From assembly GCF_004353845.1 (NCBI RefSeq), contig NZ_CP037864.1, positions 2,294,001 through 2,358,000 of the forward strand: DNA of 64,000 bases, given 5' to 3'. Shown here piece after piece: positions 9,471-17,140 of this stretch. Source of the stretch: Citrobacter arsenatis. GTDB taxonomy: Bacteria; Pseudomonadota; Gammaproteobacteria; Enterobacterales; Enterobacteriaceae. Positions within the stretch are counted from its first letter, which is position 1; each line of letters opens with the position of its first letter. The notes beneath the pieces were generated by a model. It worked only from the letters and a program-made list of their open reading frames with translations. It was not told the DNA's origin and did not search any database. The position numbers and the translations under genes are program-made.

Positions 9471-10322
9471 TTACCACTTCATTTCACCGCTATTTACCTT
9501 CGCACTCAGCTCCAGAGAGCTTACGTCTGCAAGACCCGGCCATGCCGCGGTCATGGTTTTAATCACATAGTCTGAACCTTTCTTCGCCCCCAACGCCAGC
9601 TCAAACGACTGTAAATAGTCATGTGTGAAGCGAATGGCCTTATCGCCCGCAGGGCGTTCGCCAATGTAATGACCCGGCACTACCTGAGTGGGCTGCAATC
9701 TTTGCATTTCACTCAGTACGTTACGCCATGCGCTACGTTGTTCTGCCGACTGCGTATCCGCCGTCCAAACGTGAATACCAGAAGCCACACCGGTACCGCC
9801 AATAATGGCCCGGTTCGCCGGGATCCAGACATAGGCTGCATAATCGTTGGGATGACGCAGCTCCAGCGTTTCACCATCAACCGTGAAATGCGTTTGCGTT
9901 GTCGCCTGCGGAACGGTGAGTGTTGTTGGCGCACCGTCCTTCATTTGCGGACCCCAGAACTGCAGCTTGGCCTCTTTGGTGGCGCGGATATGGTCTACTA
10001 CCTGCGGTGTTGCCAGAACTTTTACCTGCGGGAAGGCGTTGACGATGGGCTGCAGTCCGAAATAGAAATCCGGATCGCCGGAAGTGATCACGATTGCCTT
10101 CAGCGTTTTACCGCTGGCGCGAATCATCTGCACCAGTTGTTCACCATCTTTGGTACTGAACTGGGCGTCAAACAAAATGGCCTCTTTGGGACCAGAAACC
10201 AGTGTCGAAGAAACCGGAAAAATAGCCTTGTCCTGTGGGTTATAGACGTCCAACTGTAGCGGCGCGGCGAAGGCTGAAGACGCGAAAAGAGGTAACAGCA
10301 GGGACAGAGATTTAACTTTCAT
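9471..10322 (-). CDS. Exported metallo-beta-lactamase-fold protein with lost zinc motif
   Basis: This 283-residue protein has a clear Sec signal peptide (MKVKSLSLLLPLFASSAFA, cleavage before APLQ), so it should be periplasmic. The body follows the MBL fold: a strand-rich N-terminus, the segment LKAIVITSGDPDFYFGLQ, a later GGTGV and a VVPGHY motif. In active MBL enzymes the first segment reads T-H-x-H-x-D-H, but here the His positions are Ser, Asp and Phe, while PGH remains. The protein therefore keeps the fold but probably not the usual di-zinc site. It may be a binding protein or a divergent hydrolase. A LysR regulator is divergent, its ATG 122 bp away. Confidence 0.85.
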   Translation of the reverse strand: MKVKSLSLLLPLFASSAFAAPLQLDVYNPQDKAIFPVSSTLVSGPKEAILFDAQFSTKDGEQLVQMIRASGKTLKAIVITSGDPDFYFGLQPIVNAFPQVKVLATPQVVDHIRATKEAKLQFWGPQMKDGAPTTLTVPQATTQTHFTVDGETLELRHPNDYAAYVWIPANRAIIGGTGVASGIHVWTADTQSAEQRSAWRNVLSEMQRLQPTQVVPGHYIGERPAGDKAIRFTHDYLQSFELALGAKKGSDYVIKTMTAAWPGLADVSSLELSAKVNSGEMKW

Positions 10323-10444
10323 ACCAGGTAACCTTGTGCAGGAAATTGTCTTTTGATAGTGCCCGTATTTTAAGGATATTCGGATCTGTTAGAATTCCCT
10401 CATTAGGACATGCTGAGTTTCATAAAACGATCGGATGGGATGCA

Positions 10445-11320
10445 ATGGACAGAGTGATGGCGGCAACGGTATTCAACCATATCTGTGATTTGGGCAGTCT
10501 GAGCGCCGCCGCGCGTGCATTGGGGCTTTCCCGTCCGATGGTCAGCCGATATCTCGACGAGATGGAGAAATGGGCGGGGGCAAGGCTTATCCACCGGACG
10601 TCGCGCCGTTTGACTATCACGCCAGCAGGTGAAGAGGCATTAGCGAAAACGCGTTCTCTGGCGCAACTTTCACTGGATATCAGCGCAGCCAGTGCCGCGC
10701 AAACGCCGTCCGGCACGTTGCGTGTGGCCTGTGCACATTTTACTGCCATGCATATCTTAGCGCCGGTTCTGCCTGCTTTTCTGGCGAGGTATCCGCAACT
10801 GCGTATCGAGGTGGAGATCAATAATCAACCGGTAAGCCTTGTGGGAGAACGCATCGATGTGGCGATCCGTATAACGGAGAACCCAGAGCCAGGAACCATC
10901 GCCCGTCGTCTTGGAGACTGTCAATCGGTACTGTGCGCGTCTGTCGATTATCTACGTCAACATGGCACTCCTGAGACTATCGACAATCTTACGCGGCACA
11001 ATTGCCTCTATTACAGCGGTTTTGCTGGAAAATCCTGGCACTTTCTGGATGCTCAAGGTCAGGCCGTCTCTGTTGCGATTAAGGGGAATTTGAGCGCCGG
11101 GATCTCGTCGTTACTCTGTGAGTCGGCGCTGGCGGGAATAGGGGTTGCGTTAGTGCCGGAACTGGAAGCGCGGGAAGGGCTGGCACAGGGGAAACTGATT
11201 AGACTATTGCCTGAGTTGCAACCTAAATGCCTGCCGATCTATGGTTTATACCTTTCCCGTGAGCATCAGTCGGCGGGGCTACGTTTGTTACTGGAAGCAC
11301 TTAGTGAGGCACAGTGCTAA
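10445..11320 (+). CDS. LysR-family transcriptional regulator
   Basis: This 291-residue LysR-type regulator has a winged helix-turn-helix in residues 1-60 (GSLSAAARALGLSRPMVSRYLDEME) and a periplasmic-binding-like effector domain after residue 90. The ATG at 10445 follows GGATGGGATG; the open frame from 10334 would add 37 residues that do not look like LysR sequence. It is divergent from the exported MBL-fold gene and probably controls it. The group resembles the CrgA/AaeR-like branch by its SxxSRRLxLT wing (HRTSRRLTITPAG). No effector can be named. Confidence 0.9.
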   Translation: MDRVMAATVFNHICDLGSLSAAARALGLSRPMVSRYLDEMEKWAGARLIHRTSRRLTITPAGEEALAKTRSLAQLSLDISAASAAQTPSGTLRVACAHFTAMHILAPVLPAFLARYPQLRIEVEINNQPVSLVGERIDVAIRITENPEPGTIARRLGDCQSVLCASVDYLRQHGTPETIDNLTRHNCLYYSGFAGKSWHFLDAQGQAVSVAIKGNLSAGISSLLCESALAGIGVALVPELEAREGLAQGKLIRLLPELQPKCLPIYGLYLSREHQSAGLRLLLEALSEAQC

Positions 11321-11399
11321 CCAGGTGGCTAAACGTGCTTATAAAATAGTCAAACCGCAATTTGTGTTAAAAAAAACTGATCGGCGTATGAGATTCTTC

Positions 11400-11503
11400 T
11401 TATCGCCCCTTCAAGAGCTAAGCCATCGAGAGTGCCGGAGATAAGCGCCGGATGGGGCCGGAACCCTTAAGCCTGCCAGCAAGCAGACTTAAGGGTTTTT
11501 TGT
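11400..11503 (+). ncRNA. Candidate small RNA with strong terminator (RydB position)
   Basis: About 100 nt of GC-balanced, structured sequence ends in a long hairpin: AACCCTTAAG pairs with CTTAAGGGTT, with an inner CTGC/GCAG stem, followed by TTTTT. No gene ends close enough to need it, since the LysR stop is 142 bp upstream. Further inverted segments (GCCGG..., GGCCGG) lie upstream of the hairpin. In E. coli the small RNA RydB lies between ydiH and sufA, so this element sits in the equivalent interval, but I cannot confirm identity from sequence. It could instead be a terminator for a long LysR transcript. The 5' end is approximate. Confidence 0.4.
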
Positions 11504-11716
11504 TGTTTGTCGTCAGTACCGAAAACAGTAGGACGGAGGTCCTACCGTAGGAGATAAAATTCATCCATGTCAGTAACATCATGCGTAGGGAATGGCGTCT
11601 GAAGTCAGTCAAGCGCATAACTGCGCCATGCGATTTTTTTATGCGTCCAATATTGCCCCATTCACATTATGGTGAGAGAGGATGGCGGAGACGTTCGCGC
11701 AGGCTTTATCCTTCCG

Positions 11717-11766
11717 GCGATATGGCAGAGGAAAAGTGCTACGGCACAGTGCCACTGTCATATCGC
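11717..11766. repeat. Long hairpin just downstream of the immunity-like gene
   Basis: The arms GCGATATGGCAG and CTGTCATATCGC form a 12-bp stem with one G-U pair, and the 26-nt loop contains a further GTGC/GCAC stem. It lies 5 bp beyond the stop of the minus-strand gene at 11772. There is no U-tract on either strand, so it is more likely a stability or boundary element than a classical terminator. The rest of the 451-bp gap has a 7-bp inverted repeat, GTAGGAC/GTCCTAC, at 11528-11545 and no convincing gene. Confidence 0.5.
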
Positions 11767-11771
11767 TGATC

Positions 11772-12218
11772 TCAATGCCGTTCTAAGTTACGTGTGAATT
11801 GGAGTCTGGTGACAGACTGCACTTTCCAGAGTCCGTTCTCTTTGACCATGCAATCAATGACAATGTGTTTTTGCTCTTTTCCAAACGCTACGTAAACATT
11901 AACGCAAACCGGATCCGTATCACCCGCAATGGCGCTTACATTGCCGGACCAATCATCGCCAATGTCTTGTGCCTTTAGAAAAAAATCAGCATCATAGAAA
12001 ACCTCATCATCATAATTTGGATCTTGTGTTCGCCTTAGTTTCTGCATCGTTGATGCAATAACGTATTTATCAATATCCTTACCGTCGGTAATCGGAAAAT
12101 TATTTTGGCTAATTTGATTCACGTACCAGTTGTTAAATGCGACAGCCTGGTTAACTGGATCGCTGGTATTTGCTATTGCAGATGATGCCATCAGCAGCAA
12201 AAGTAGTAATTTTTTCAT
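11772..12218 (-). CDS. Periplasmic DUF3828-like protein, probable immunity partner
   Basis: The product is 148 residues long with a signal peptide (MKKLLLLLLMASSAIA, then NTSDP). The body is acidic and carries the pattern seen in DUF3828-type proteins, with VNQAVAFNNWYVNQI near the start and GLWKVQSVTRLQF at the end. The ATG at 12218 is 1 bp after the stop of the upstream amidase-like gene, so the two are coupled; the longer open frame from 12371 overlaps that gene and would hide the signal peptide. A small secreted protein directly behind a cell-wall amidase is the standard layout of an effector and its periplasmic immunity protein. This role is inferred from context. Confidence 0.7.
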   Translation of the reverse strand: MKKLLLLLLMASSAIANTSDPVNQAVAFNNWYVNQISQNNFPITDGKDIDKYVIASTMQKLRRTQDPNYDDEVFYDADFFLKAQDIGDDWSGNVSAIAGDTDPVCVNVYVAFGKEQKHIVIDCMVKENGLWKVQSVTRLQFTRNLERH

Positions 12219-12219
12219 G

Positions 12220-12582
12220 TTACTTGTGCCTATATATAGTAAAAGCGGGCTGGAATTTTCTGTACTGTGGCCCTGGATATAAACTGCGCTGTACGAAATC
12301 GGAGTACCAGGTTCCTGTTCCATCGTAAATACAGGCGTGCCCATACTGGTTTGGTCCTGGTAAAGCATCAATAACCGCTATATCGCCCTCTATTAGGGTG
12401 CCGTATGATTTGCTGAATCCTGCTTTTTCCAGGGATCTTGCAAAATTGTTGGCATCAGCGCCTTCGATCATCACGCCACCTGCGCGAATTGCTGCGGCTA
12501 CTGCTCGAGCGCAATAGCCCTGGCTTTTTTGATGCGCGTGACTTCGCGCATACGAGACCGCATCGTGTTTATTCCATGACAT
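12220..12582 (-). CDS. CHAP/NlpC-P60-like peptidoglycan amidase, probable effector
   Basis: This 120-residue protein has no signal peptide and contains a papain-like core. Cys24 lies in GYCARAVAAAIRAGG at the start of a helix, and His82 in QYGHACIYDGTGTW; a GDIAVID strand lies between them. This order (Cys on a helix, then His on a strand) is that of CHAP and NlpC/P60 amidases and of type VI amidase effectors of similar size. It also resembles the BPSL0067-type family. The RBS AAGGGA precedes the ATG. No secretion-system genes are in the window, so it would be an orphan effector delivered by machinery elsewhere. It is followed by a periplasmic immunity-like gene. Base composition upstream is markedly AT-rich, hinting at acquired DNA. 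Confidence 0.7.
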   Translation of the reverse strand: MSWNKHDAVSYARSHAHQKSQGYCARAVAAAIRAGGVMIEGADANNFARSLEKAGFSKSYGTLIEGDIAVIDALPGPNQYGHACIYDGTGTWYSDFVQRSLYPGPQYRKFQPAFTIYRHK

Positions 12583-13204
12583 AAAATTCCCTTAGTAATA
12601 GAATGAATCATAAAATAACAATACTCCGACACTTAATTCGAAATTGTATTATATAGTGAAATTTAATTAACCAACATATATAATTCAAATGCTAATAATT
12701 GAATTGATAATTAAAGTGTATAGCAACGTATTGAATTAGCAATTAGTCCAGCAAATCCCAAAGTTAATATTATTACTTAATGTTTATTGTTAAATTCGAA
12801 CTGGCTTGTAAATTATGACGATTTTAAATCGGGAAAGCGCCTCGCATAACCTCCATTTTAGGATTTGGGGGGAGGGGGAAATTTGGGGGCAAAATCGCGC
12901 TGAGGGCTCAATTTTGAACGTTAAATAGTCCGTCCTCGTCTATCGCGAAAAAAGACTAAGTTACTGATTATATAATAATCGTATGATTTCATTAAATTTA
13001 TAAAACCTATCCCTTAAATAGTCATTTTCTATACATCTTTTGATGTTTGACCGGCCTGAACGATTAAGTTTCTATAATCCATTATTAATCAATGTATTGA
13101 ACAAAAAATTCCATCCCTGTAAACCCACGCAGCAGGGTCTATGCTTAATAAAAGTAGTCAAAAAGGGCGATTAACCCGAATGCCCCTGCTGTTGAGGGGT
13201 TGAA
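12583..13204. other. AT-rich intergenic region upstream of suf with G-tracts
   Basis: This roughly 620-bp stretch has no plausible gene on either strand. The first 250 bp are very AT-rich. At about 12868-12893 a run of G-tracts appears (TTTGGGGGGAGGGGG, then TTTGGGGGCAAAA), a pattern I associate with the leader regions of P4-type integrases. No integrase or tRNA is found, so it may be the scar of a lost element. The last 150 bp hold the suf promoter region, where IscR, OxyR and IHF sites would be expected but were not identified with confidence. Confidence 0.4.
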
Positions 13205-13221
13205 GTGATAATCATTATCAC
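13205..13221 (+). promoter_or_regulatory. Fur box of the suf operon
   Basis: GTGATAATCATTATCAC is a perfect 17-bp palindrome containing the Fur core GATAATCATTATC. It lies 46 bp upstream of the sufA start, where Fur represses sufABCDSE under iron sufficiency in E. coli. Confidence 0.9.
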
Positions 13222-13266
13222 TAACATGGTGTTATAGCTTCAAAGCTAGTGACTCGAGGTAACTCT

Positions 13267-13635
13267 ATGGAATTGCATTCAGGAACATTTAACCCGGACG
13301 ATTTTGCCTGGCGTGGACTGACGTTAACGCCAGCGGCTGCGGCACATATCCGCGAGCTGGTGGCAAAGCAACCCAACATGTTGGGCGTGCGTTTAGGCGT
13401 GAAGCAAACGGGATGCGCGGGATTCGGCTACGTGCTGGATACCGTTAGCGAGGTACAAAAAGACGATCTGCTGTTTGAAACGGATGGTGCCAGACTTTAT
13501 GTGTCGCTACAGGCGATGCCGTTCATCGACGGCACGGAAGTCGATTTCGTTCGCGAAGGATTAAATCAGTTATTTAAATTTCATAACCCGAAAGCCCAGA
13601 ACGAATGCGGCTGTGGCGAAAGTTTTGGGGTATAG
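13267..13635 (+). CDS. sufA: SufA, A-type Fe-S carrier
   Basis: This 122-residue A-type carrier receives Fe-S clusters from the SufBCD scaffold and passes them to apoproteins. The three conserved cysteines are present in KQTGCAGFG and the C-terminal NECGCGESFGV. The ATG at 13267 follows GAGGT at 7 bp and gives the E. coli length; the upstream in-frame start at 13249 is rejected. It is the first gene of sufABCDSE, which works under iron limitation and oxidative stress. Confidence 0.97.
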   Translation: MELHSGTFNPDDFAWRGLTLTPAAAAHIRELVAKQPNMLGVRLGVKQTGCAGFGYVLDTVSEVQKDDLLFETDGARLYVSLQAMPFIDGTEVDFVREGLNQLFKFHNPKAQNECGCGESFGV

Positions 13636-13643
13636 GCGGTACT

Positions 13644-15131
13644 ATGTCTCGTAATACTGAAGCAACTGACGATGTCAACACCTGGGCTGGCGGGCACCTT
13701 AATTACAAAGAGGGCTTCTTCACCCAACTGCAAACCGATGAGTTGGCGAAAGGGATCAACGAAGATGTCGTGCGCGCGATATCGGCAAAACGAAATGAAC
13801 CTGACTGGATGCTGGAATTTCGCCTGAATGCCTTTAAAGCCTGGCTGAGTATGGAAGAGCCGCACTGGCTCAAAGCGCACTACGACAAGCTGAATTATCA
13901 GGATTACAGTTATTACTCTGCGCCGTCCTGCGGCAATTGTGATGAAACCTGCGCGTCTGAACCGGGAGCTGTTCAGCAAACGGGAGCGAATGCCTTTTTA
14001 AGCAAAGAGGTAGAAGACGCCTTTGCACAGCTTGGTGTGCCGGTCCGTGAAGGCAAAGAGGTGGCGGTTGATGCCATTTTTGATTCGGTGTCGGTAGCGA
14101 CCACTTATCGCGACAAACTGGCGGAACAGGGCATTATTTTCTGTTCGTTCGGTGAGGCGATTCACGATCACCCTGAGCTGGTAAAACAGTATCTGGGCAC
14201 GGTCGTACCGGGTAATGACAATTTCTTTGCCGCGCTGAATGCGGCGGTGGCATCCGACGGTACGTTTATCTATGTACCTAAAGGTGTGCGTTGCCCAATG
14301 GAACTGTCGACCTATTTCCGTATAAACGCGGAAAAAACCGGGCAGTTTGAACGCACCATTCTGATTGCAGATGAGGGCAGCTACGTCAGCTACATCGAGG
14401 GTTGTTCAGCCCCGGTGCGCGACAGCTACCAACTGCATGCGGCGGTGGTGGAAGTCATCATCCATAAAGATGCCGAAGTGAAATACTCGACGGTACAAAA
14501 CTGGTTCCCCGGCGATGGCAATACCGGTGGCATTTTAAACTTCGTTACCAAGCGCGCCCTGTGCGAAGGCGAAAACAGCAAAATGTCGTGGACGCAGTCG
14601 GAAACCGGTTCGGCGATTACCTGGAAATACCCAAGCTGCATTCTGCGTGGCGACAACTCTATCGGCGAATTTTATTCCGTTGCGCTGACCAGTGGTCACC
14701 AGCAGGCCGATACTGGCACCAAGATGATCCACATCGGCAAAAACACCAAGTCGACCATTATCTCGAAAGGGATCTCCGCCGGACACAGCCAGAACAGCTA
14801 TCGTGGTTTAGTGAAGATCATGCCGACCGCTACCAACGCCCGCAACTATACCCAATGCGACTCGATGCTGATCGGTGCGGATTGTGGGGCGCATACCTTC
14901 CCGTATGTGGAGTGTCGTAACAACAGCGCCCAGCTTGAGCACGAAGCCACAACGTCGCGCATTGGTGAAGATCAGCTGTTTTATTGCCTGCAGCGCGGCA
15001 TCAGCGAAGAGGATGCCATTTCGATGATTGTAAATGGTTTCTGTAAAGACGTGTTCTCTGAACTGCCGCTGGAATTTGCCGTGGAAGCGCAAAAACTTCT
15101 CGCCATAAGTCTTGAACACAGCGTCGGTTAA
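13644..15131 (+). CDS. sufB: SufB, Fe-S scaffold subunit
   Basis: The product is 495 residues, the same as E. coli SufB. With SufC and SufD it forms the SufBC2D complex on which clusters are built. The C-terminal beta-helix core has the cysteine-bearing motif NARNYTQCDSMLIGADCGAHT, containing the sulfur-accepting and cluster-site cysteines, and an early CGNCDETC cluster of cysteines. The ATG at 13644, 8 bp after sufA, is used rather than the upstream start at 13605 that overlaps sufA. Confidence 0.97.
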   Translation: MSRNTEATDDVNTWAGGHLNYKEGFFTQLQTDELAKGINEDVVRAISAKRNEPDWMLEFRLNAFKAWLSMEEPHWLKAHYDKLNYQDYSYYSAPSCGNCDETCASEPGAVQQTGANAFLSKEVEDAFAQLGVPVREGKEVAVDAIFDSVSVATTYRDKLAEQGIIFCSFGEAIHDHPELVKQYLGTVVPGNDNFFAALNAAVASDGTFIYVPKGVRCPMELSTYFRINAEKTGQFERTILIADEGSYVSYIEGCSAPVRDSYQLHAAVVEVIIHKDAEVKYSTVQNWFPGDGNTGGILNFVTKRALCEGENSKMSWTQSETGSAITWKYPSCILRGDNSIGEFYSVALTSGHQQADTGTKMIHIGKNTKSTIISKGISAGHSQNSYRGLVKIMPTATNARNYTQCDSMLIGADCGAHTFPYVECRNNSAQLEHEATTSRIGEDQLFYCLQRGISEEDAISMIVNGFCKDVFSELPLEFAVEAQKLLAISLEHSVG

Positions 15132-15147
15132 AATTTAAGGAAAGCAC

Positions 15148-15894
15148 ATGTTAAGCATTAAAGATTTACAGGTCAGTGTCGAAGATAAGGCGATCCTGCG
15201 TGGGCTGAGTCTTGACGTTCGCCCTGGGGAAGTCCACGCCATTATGGGGCCAAACGGTTCCGGGAAAAGTACGCTTTCCGCCACGCTCGCCGGACGTGAT
15301 GACTACGAAGTCACCGGTGGGACGGTGGAGTTCAACGGTAAGGATTTACTGGAACTGTCACCGGAAGACCGGGCAGGTGAAGGGATCTTTATGGCATTTC
15401 AGTATCCGGTAGAAATCCCCGGCGTCAGTAATCAGTTTTTCCTGCAAACGGCATTGAATGCGGTGCGCAGCTACCGTGGCGAAGAATCGCTGGACAGGTT
15501 TGACTTCCAGGATTTGATGGAAGAGAAAATCGCGTTGTTGAAGATGCCGGAAGATTTGCTGACGCGCTCGGTAAACGTCGGTTTTTCCGGTGGCGAGAAA
15601 AAGCGTAATGACATTTTGCAAATGGCGGTACTGGAACCGCAACTGTGCATTCTTGATGAGTCAGACTCCGGGCTGGATATCGATGCGCTGAAAATCGTTG
15701 CCGATGGCGTGAACTCGCTGCGCGACGGGCAACGCTCATTCATTATCGTCACTCACTATCAGCGCATCCTGGACTATATAAAACCCGATTATGTTCACGT
15801 TCTCTACCAGGGGCGAATTGTGAAGTCCGGCGATTTCACGCTGGTCAAACAACTGGAGGAGCAAGGATATGGCTGGCTTAGCGAACAGCAGTAA
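15148..15894 (+). CDS. sufC: SufC, ABC-type ATPase of the Suf complex
   Basis: This 248-residue soluble ABC ATPase drives conformational change in SufBC2D during cluster assembly. Walker A is GPNGSGKST, the signature is FSGGEKKRNDILQ, and Walker B is LCILDESDSGLDID, all intact and in the usual order. AAGGAAAG lies just ahead of the ATG. Its end overlaps sufD by 26 bp, the arrangement seen in other enterics. Confidence 0.97.
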   Translation: MLSIKDLQVSVEDKAILRGLSLDVRPGEVHAIMGPNGSGKSTLSATLAGRDDYEVTGGTVEFNGKDLLELSPEDRAGEGIFMAFQYPVEIPGVSNQFFLQTALNAVRSYRGEESLDRFDFQDLMEEKIALLKMPEDLLTRSVNVGFSGGEKKRNDILQMAVLEPQLCILDESDSGLDIDALKIVADGVNSLRDGQRSFIIVTHYQRILDYIKPDYVHVLYQGRIVKSGDFTLVKQLEEQGYGWLSEQQ

Positions 15895-17140
15895 CGTGCT
15901 GCAACAGTGGCACCATCTGTTTGAGACGCAGGGTGAGACGCGCTCGCACCATGCCCAGCAACACCTGCAGCAGATGCTGCGTCTGGGGCTGCCAACGCGT
16001 AAACATGAGGACTGGAAATACACGCCGCTGGAGGGCTTAACCAACAACCAGTTTGTCAGTCATGTTGCTGAGATAACGTCAGCCCAGTGTAAAGCGTTGG
16101 CACCGGTAATTGATGCTGTCCGACTGGTGTTTGTCGACGGGCAATTCTCGCCGACGCTCAGCGACAGCGCGGACGGTAGCGGTTTTGATATTACCGTTGA
16201 CGATGCGCGCCAGATGCTGCCAGCGGCTATCCAACCGGAAGTTTTTCTGCACCTGACCGAAAGCCTGTCCCGCAGCGTAACGCACATTCAGGTGAAGCGT
16301 AACCAGCGACCTGCGAAACCGCTGCTGCTGCTGCACATTACCCAAGGGCTGGCGGGCGATGAGGTGAACACGGCGCACTATCGTCACCATCTGGAGCTGG
16401 CAGAAGGCGCTGAAGCCACCGTCATTGAACACTATGTCAGTCTTAGCGAGCTTCGCCATTTTACCGGCGCCCGCTTAACCATGAACGTCGCGGCGAATGC
16501 GCACTTACGCCACATCAAACTGGCGTTTGAGAATCCGCTCAGCCACCACTTCGCCCATAACGATATCCAATTGGGCGCTGATGCCACCGCCGCTAGCCAC
16601 AGCTTTTTACTCGGTGATGCAGTGTTGCGCCATAACACCAGTACTCAGCTAAACGGTGAGAACACCACGCTTCGCCTAAACAGCCTGGCGATGCCGGTGA
16701 AAAATGAAGTCTGTGATACCCGAACCTGGCTTGCGCACAACAAAGGGTATTGCAACAGTCGACAGTTGCATAAAACCATTGTCAGCGATAAGGGACGGGC
16801 GGTATTCAATGGCCTGATCAACGTCGCTCAGCATGCCATTAAAACCGATGGTCAGATGACCAACAATAATTTGCTGCTGGGTAAACTGGCGGAAGTGGAT
16901 ACCAAACCACAGCTTGAAATCTATGCCGACGACGTGAAATGCAGTCACGGGGCGACGGTAGGGCGAATCGACGACGAGCAGATGTTTTATCTGCGCTCGC
17001 GCGGGATTGGCCAGCAGGATGCTCAAAAAATGATTCTCTATGCGTTTGCCGCTGAGCTGACGGAAGCCCTGGGCGAGGAAACGCTGAAACAACAGGTACT
17101 GGCACGGATCGCCCAACGCTTGCCGGGAGGCGTAGCATGA
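15869..17140 (+). CDS. sufD: SufD, Fe-S scaffold subunit
   Basis: This 423-residue paralogue of SufB completes the SufBC2D scaffold and is needed for iron acquisition by the complex. The C-terminal half has the beta-helix of the family and ends with YLRSRGIGQQDAQKMILYAFAAE. The core histidine expected in the VKCSHGATVG motif is present. The start at 15869 lies inside sufC, behind GGAGGAGCAAGG, here read as GGAG. The stop overlaps sufS by 4 bp. Confidence 0.96.
   Translation: MAGLANSSNVLQQWHHLFETQGETRSHHAQQHLQQMLRLGLPTRKHEDWKYTPLEGLTNNQFVSHVAEITSAQCKALAPVIDAVRLVFVDGQFSPTLSDSADGSGFDITVDDARQMLPAAIQPEVFLHLTESLSRSVTHIQVKRNQRPAKPLLLLHITQGLAGDEVNTAHYRHHLELAEGAEATVIEHYVSLSELRHFTGARLTMNVAANAHLRHIKLAFENPLSHHFAHNDIQLGADATAASHSFLLGDAVLRHNTSTQLNGENTTLRLNSLAMPVKNEVCDTRTWLAHNKGYCNSRQLHKTIVSDKGRAVFNGLINVAQHAIKTDGQMTNNNLLLGKLAEVDTKPQLEIYADDVKCSHGATVGRIDDEQMFYLRSRGIGQQDAQKMILYAFAAELTEALGEETLKQQVLARIAQRLPGGVA

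Noticed and set aside
11581..11769. A 62-codon frame in the gap after the candidate small RNA
   Set aside because: No RBS, Arg-rich translation without likeness, and it runs through the hairpin at 11717-11766.
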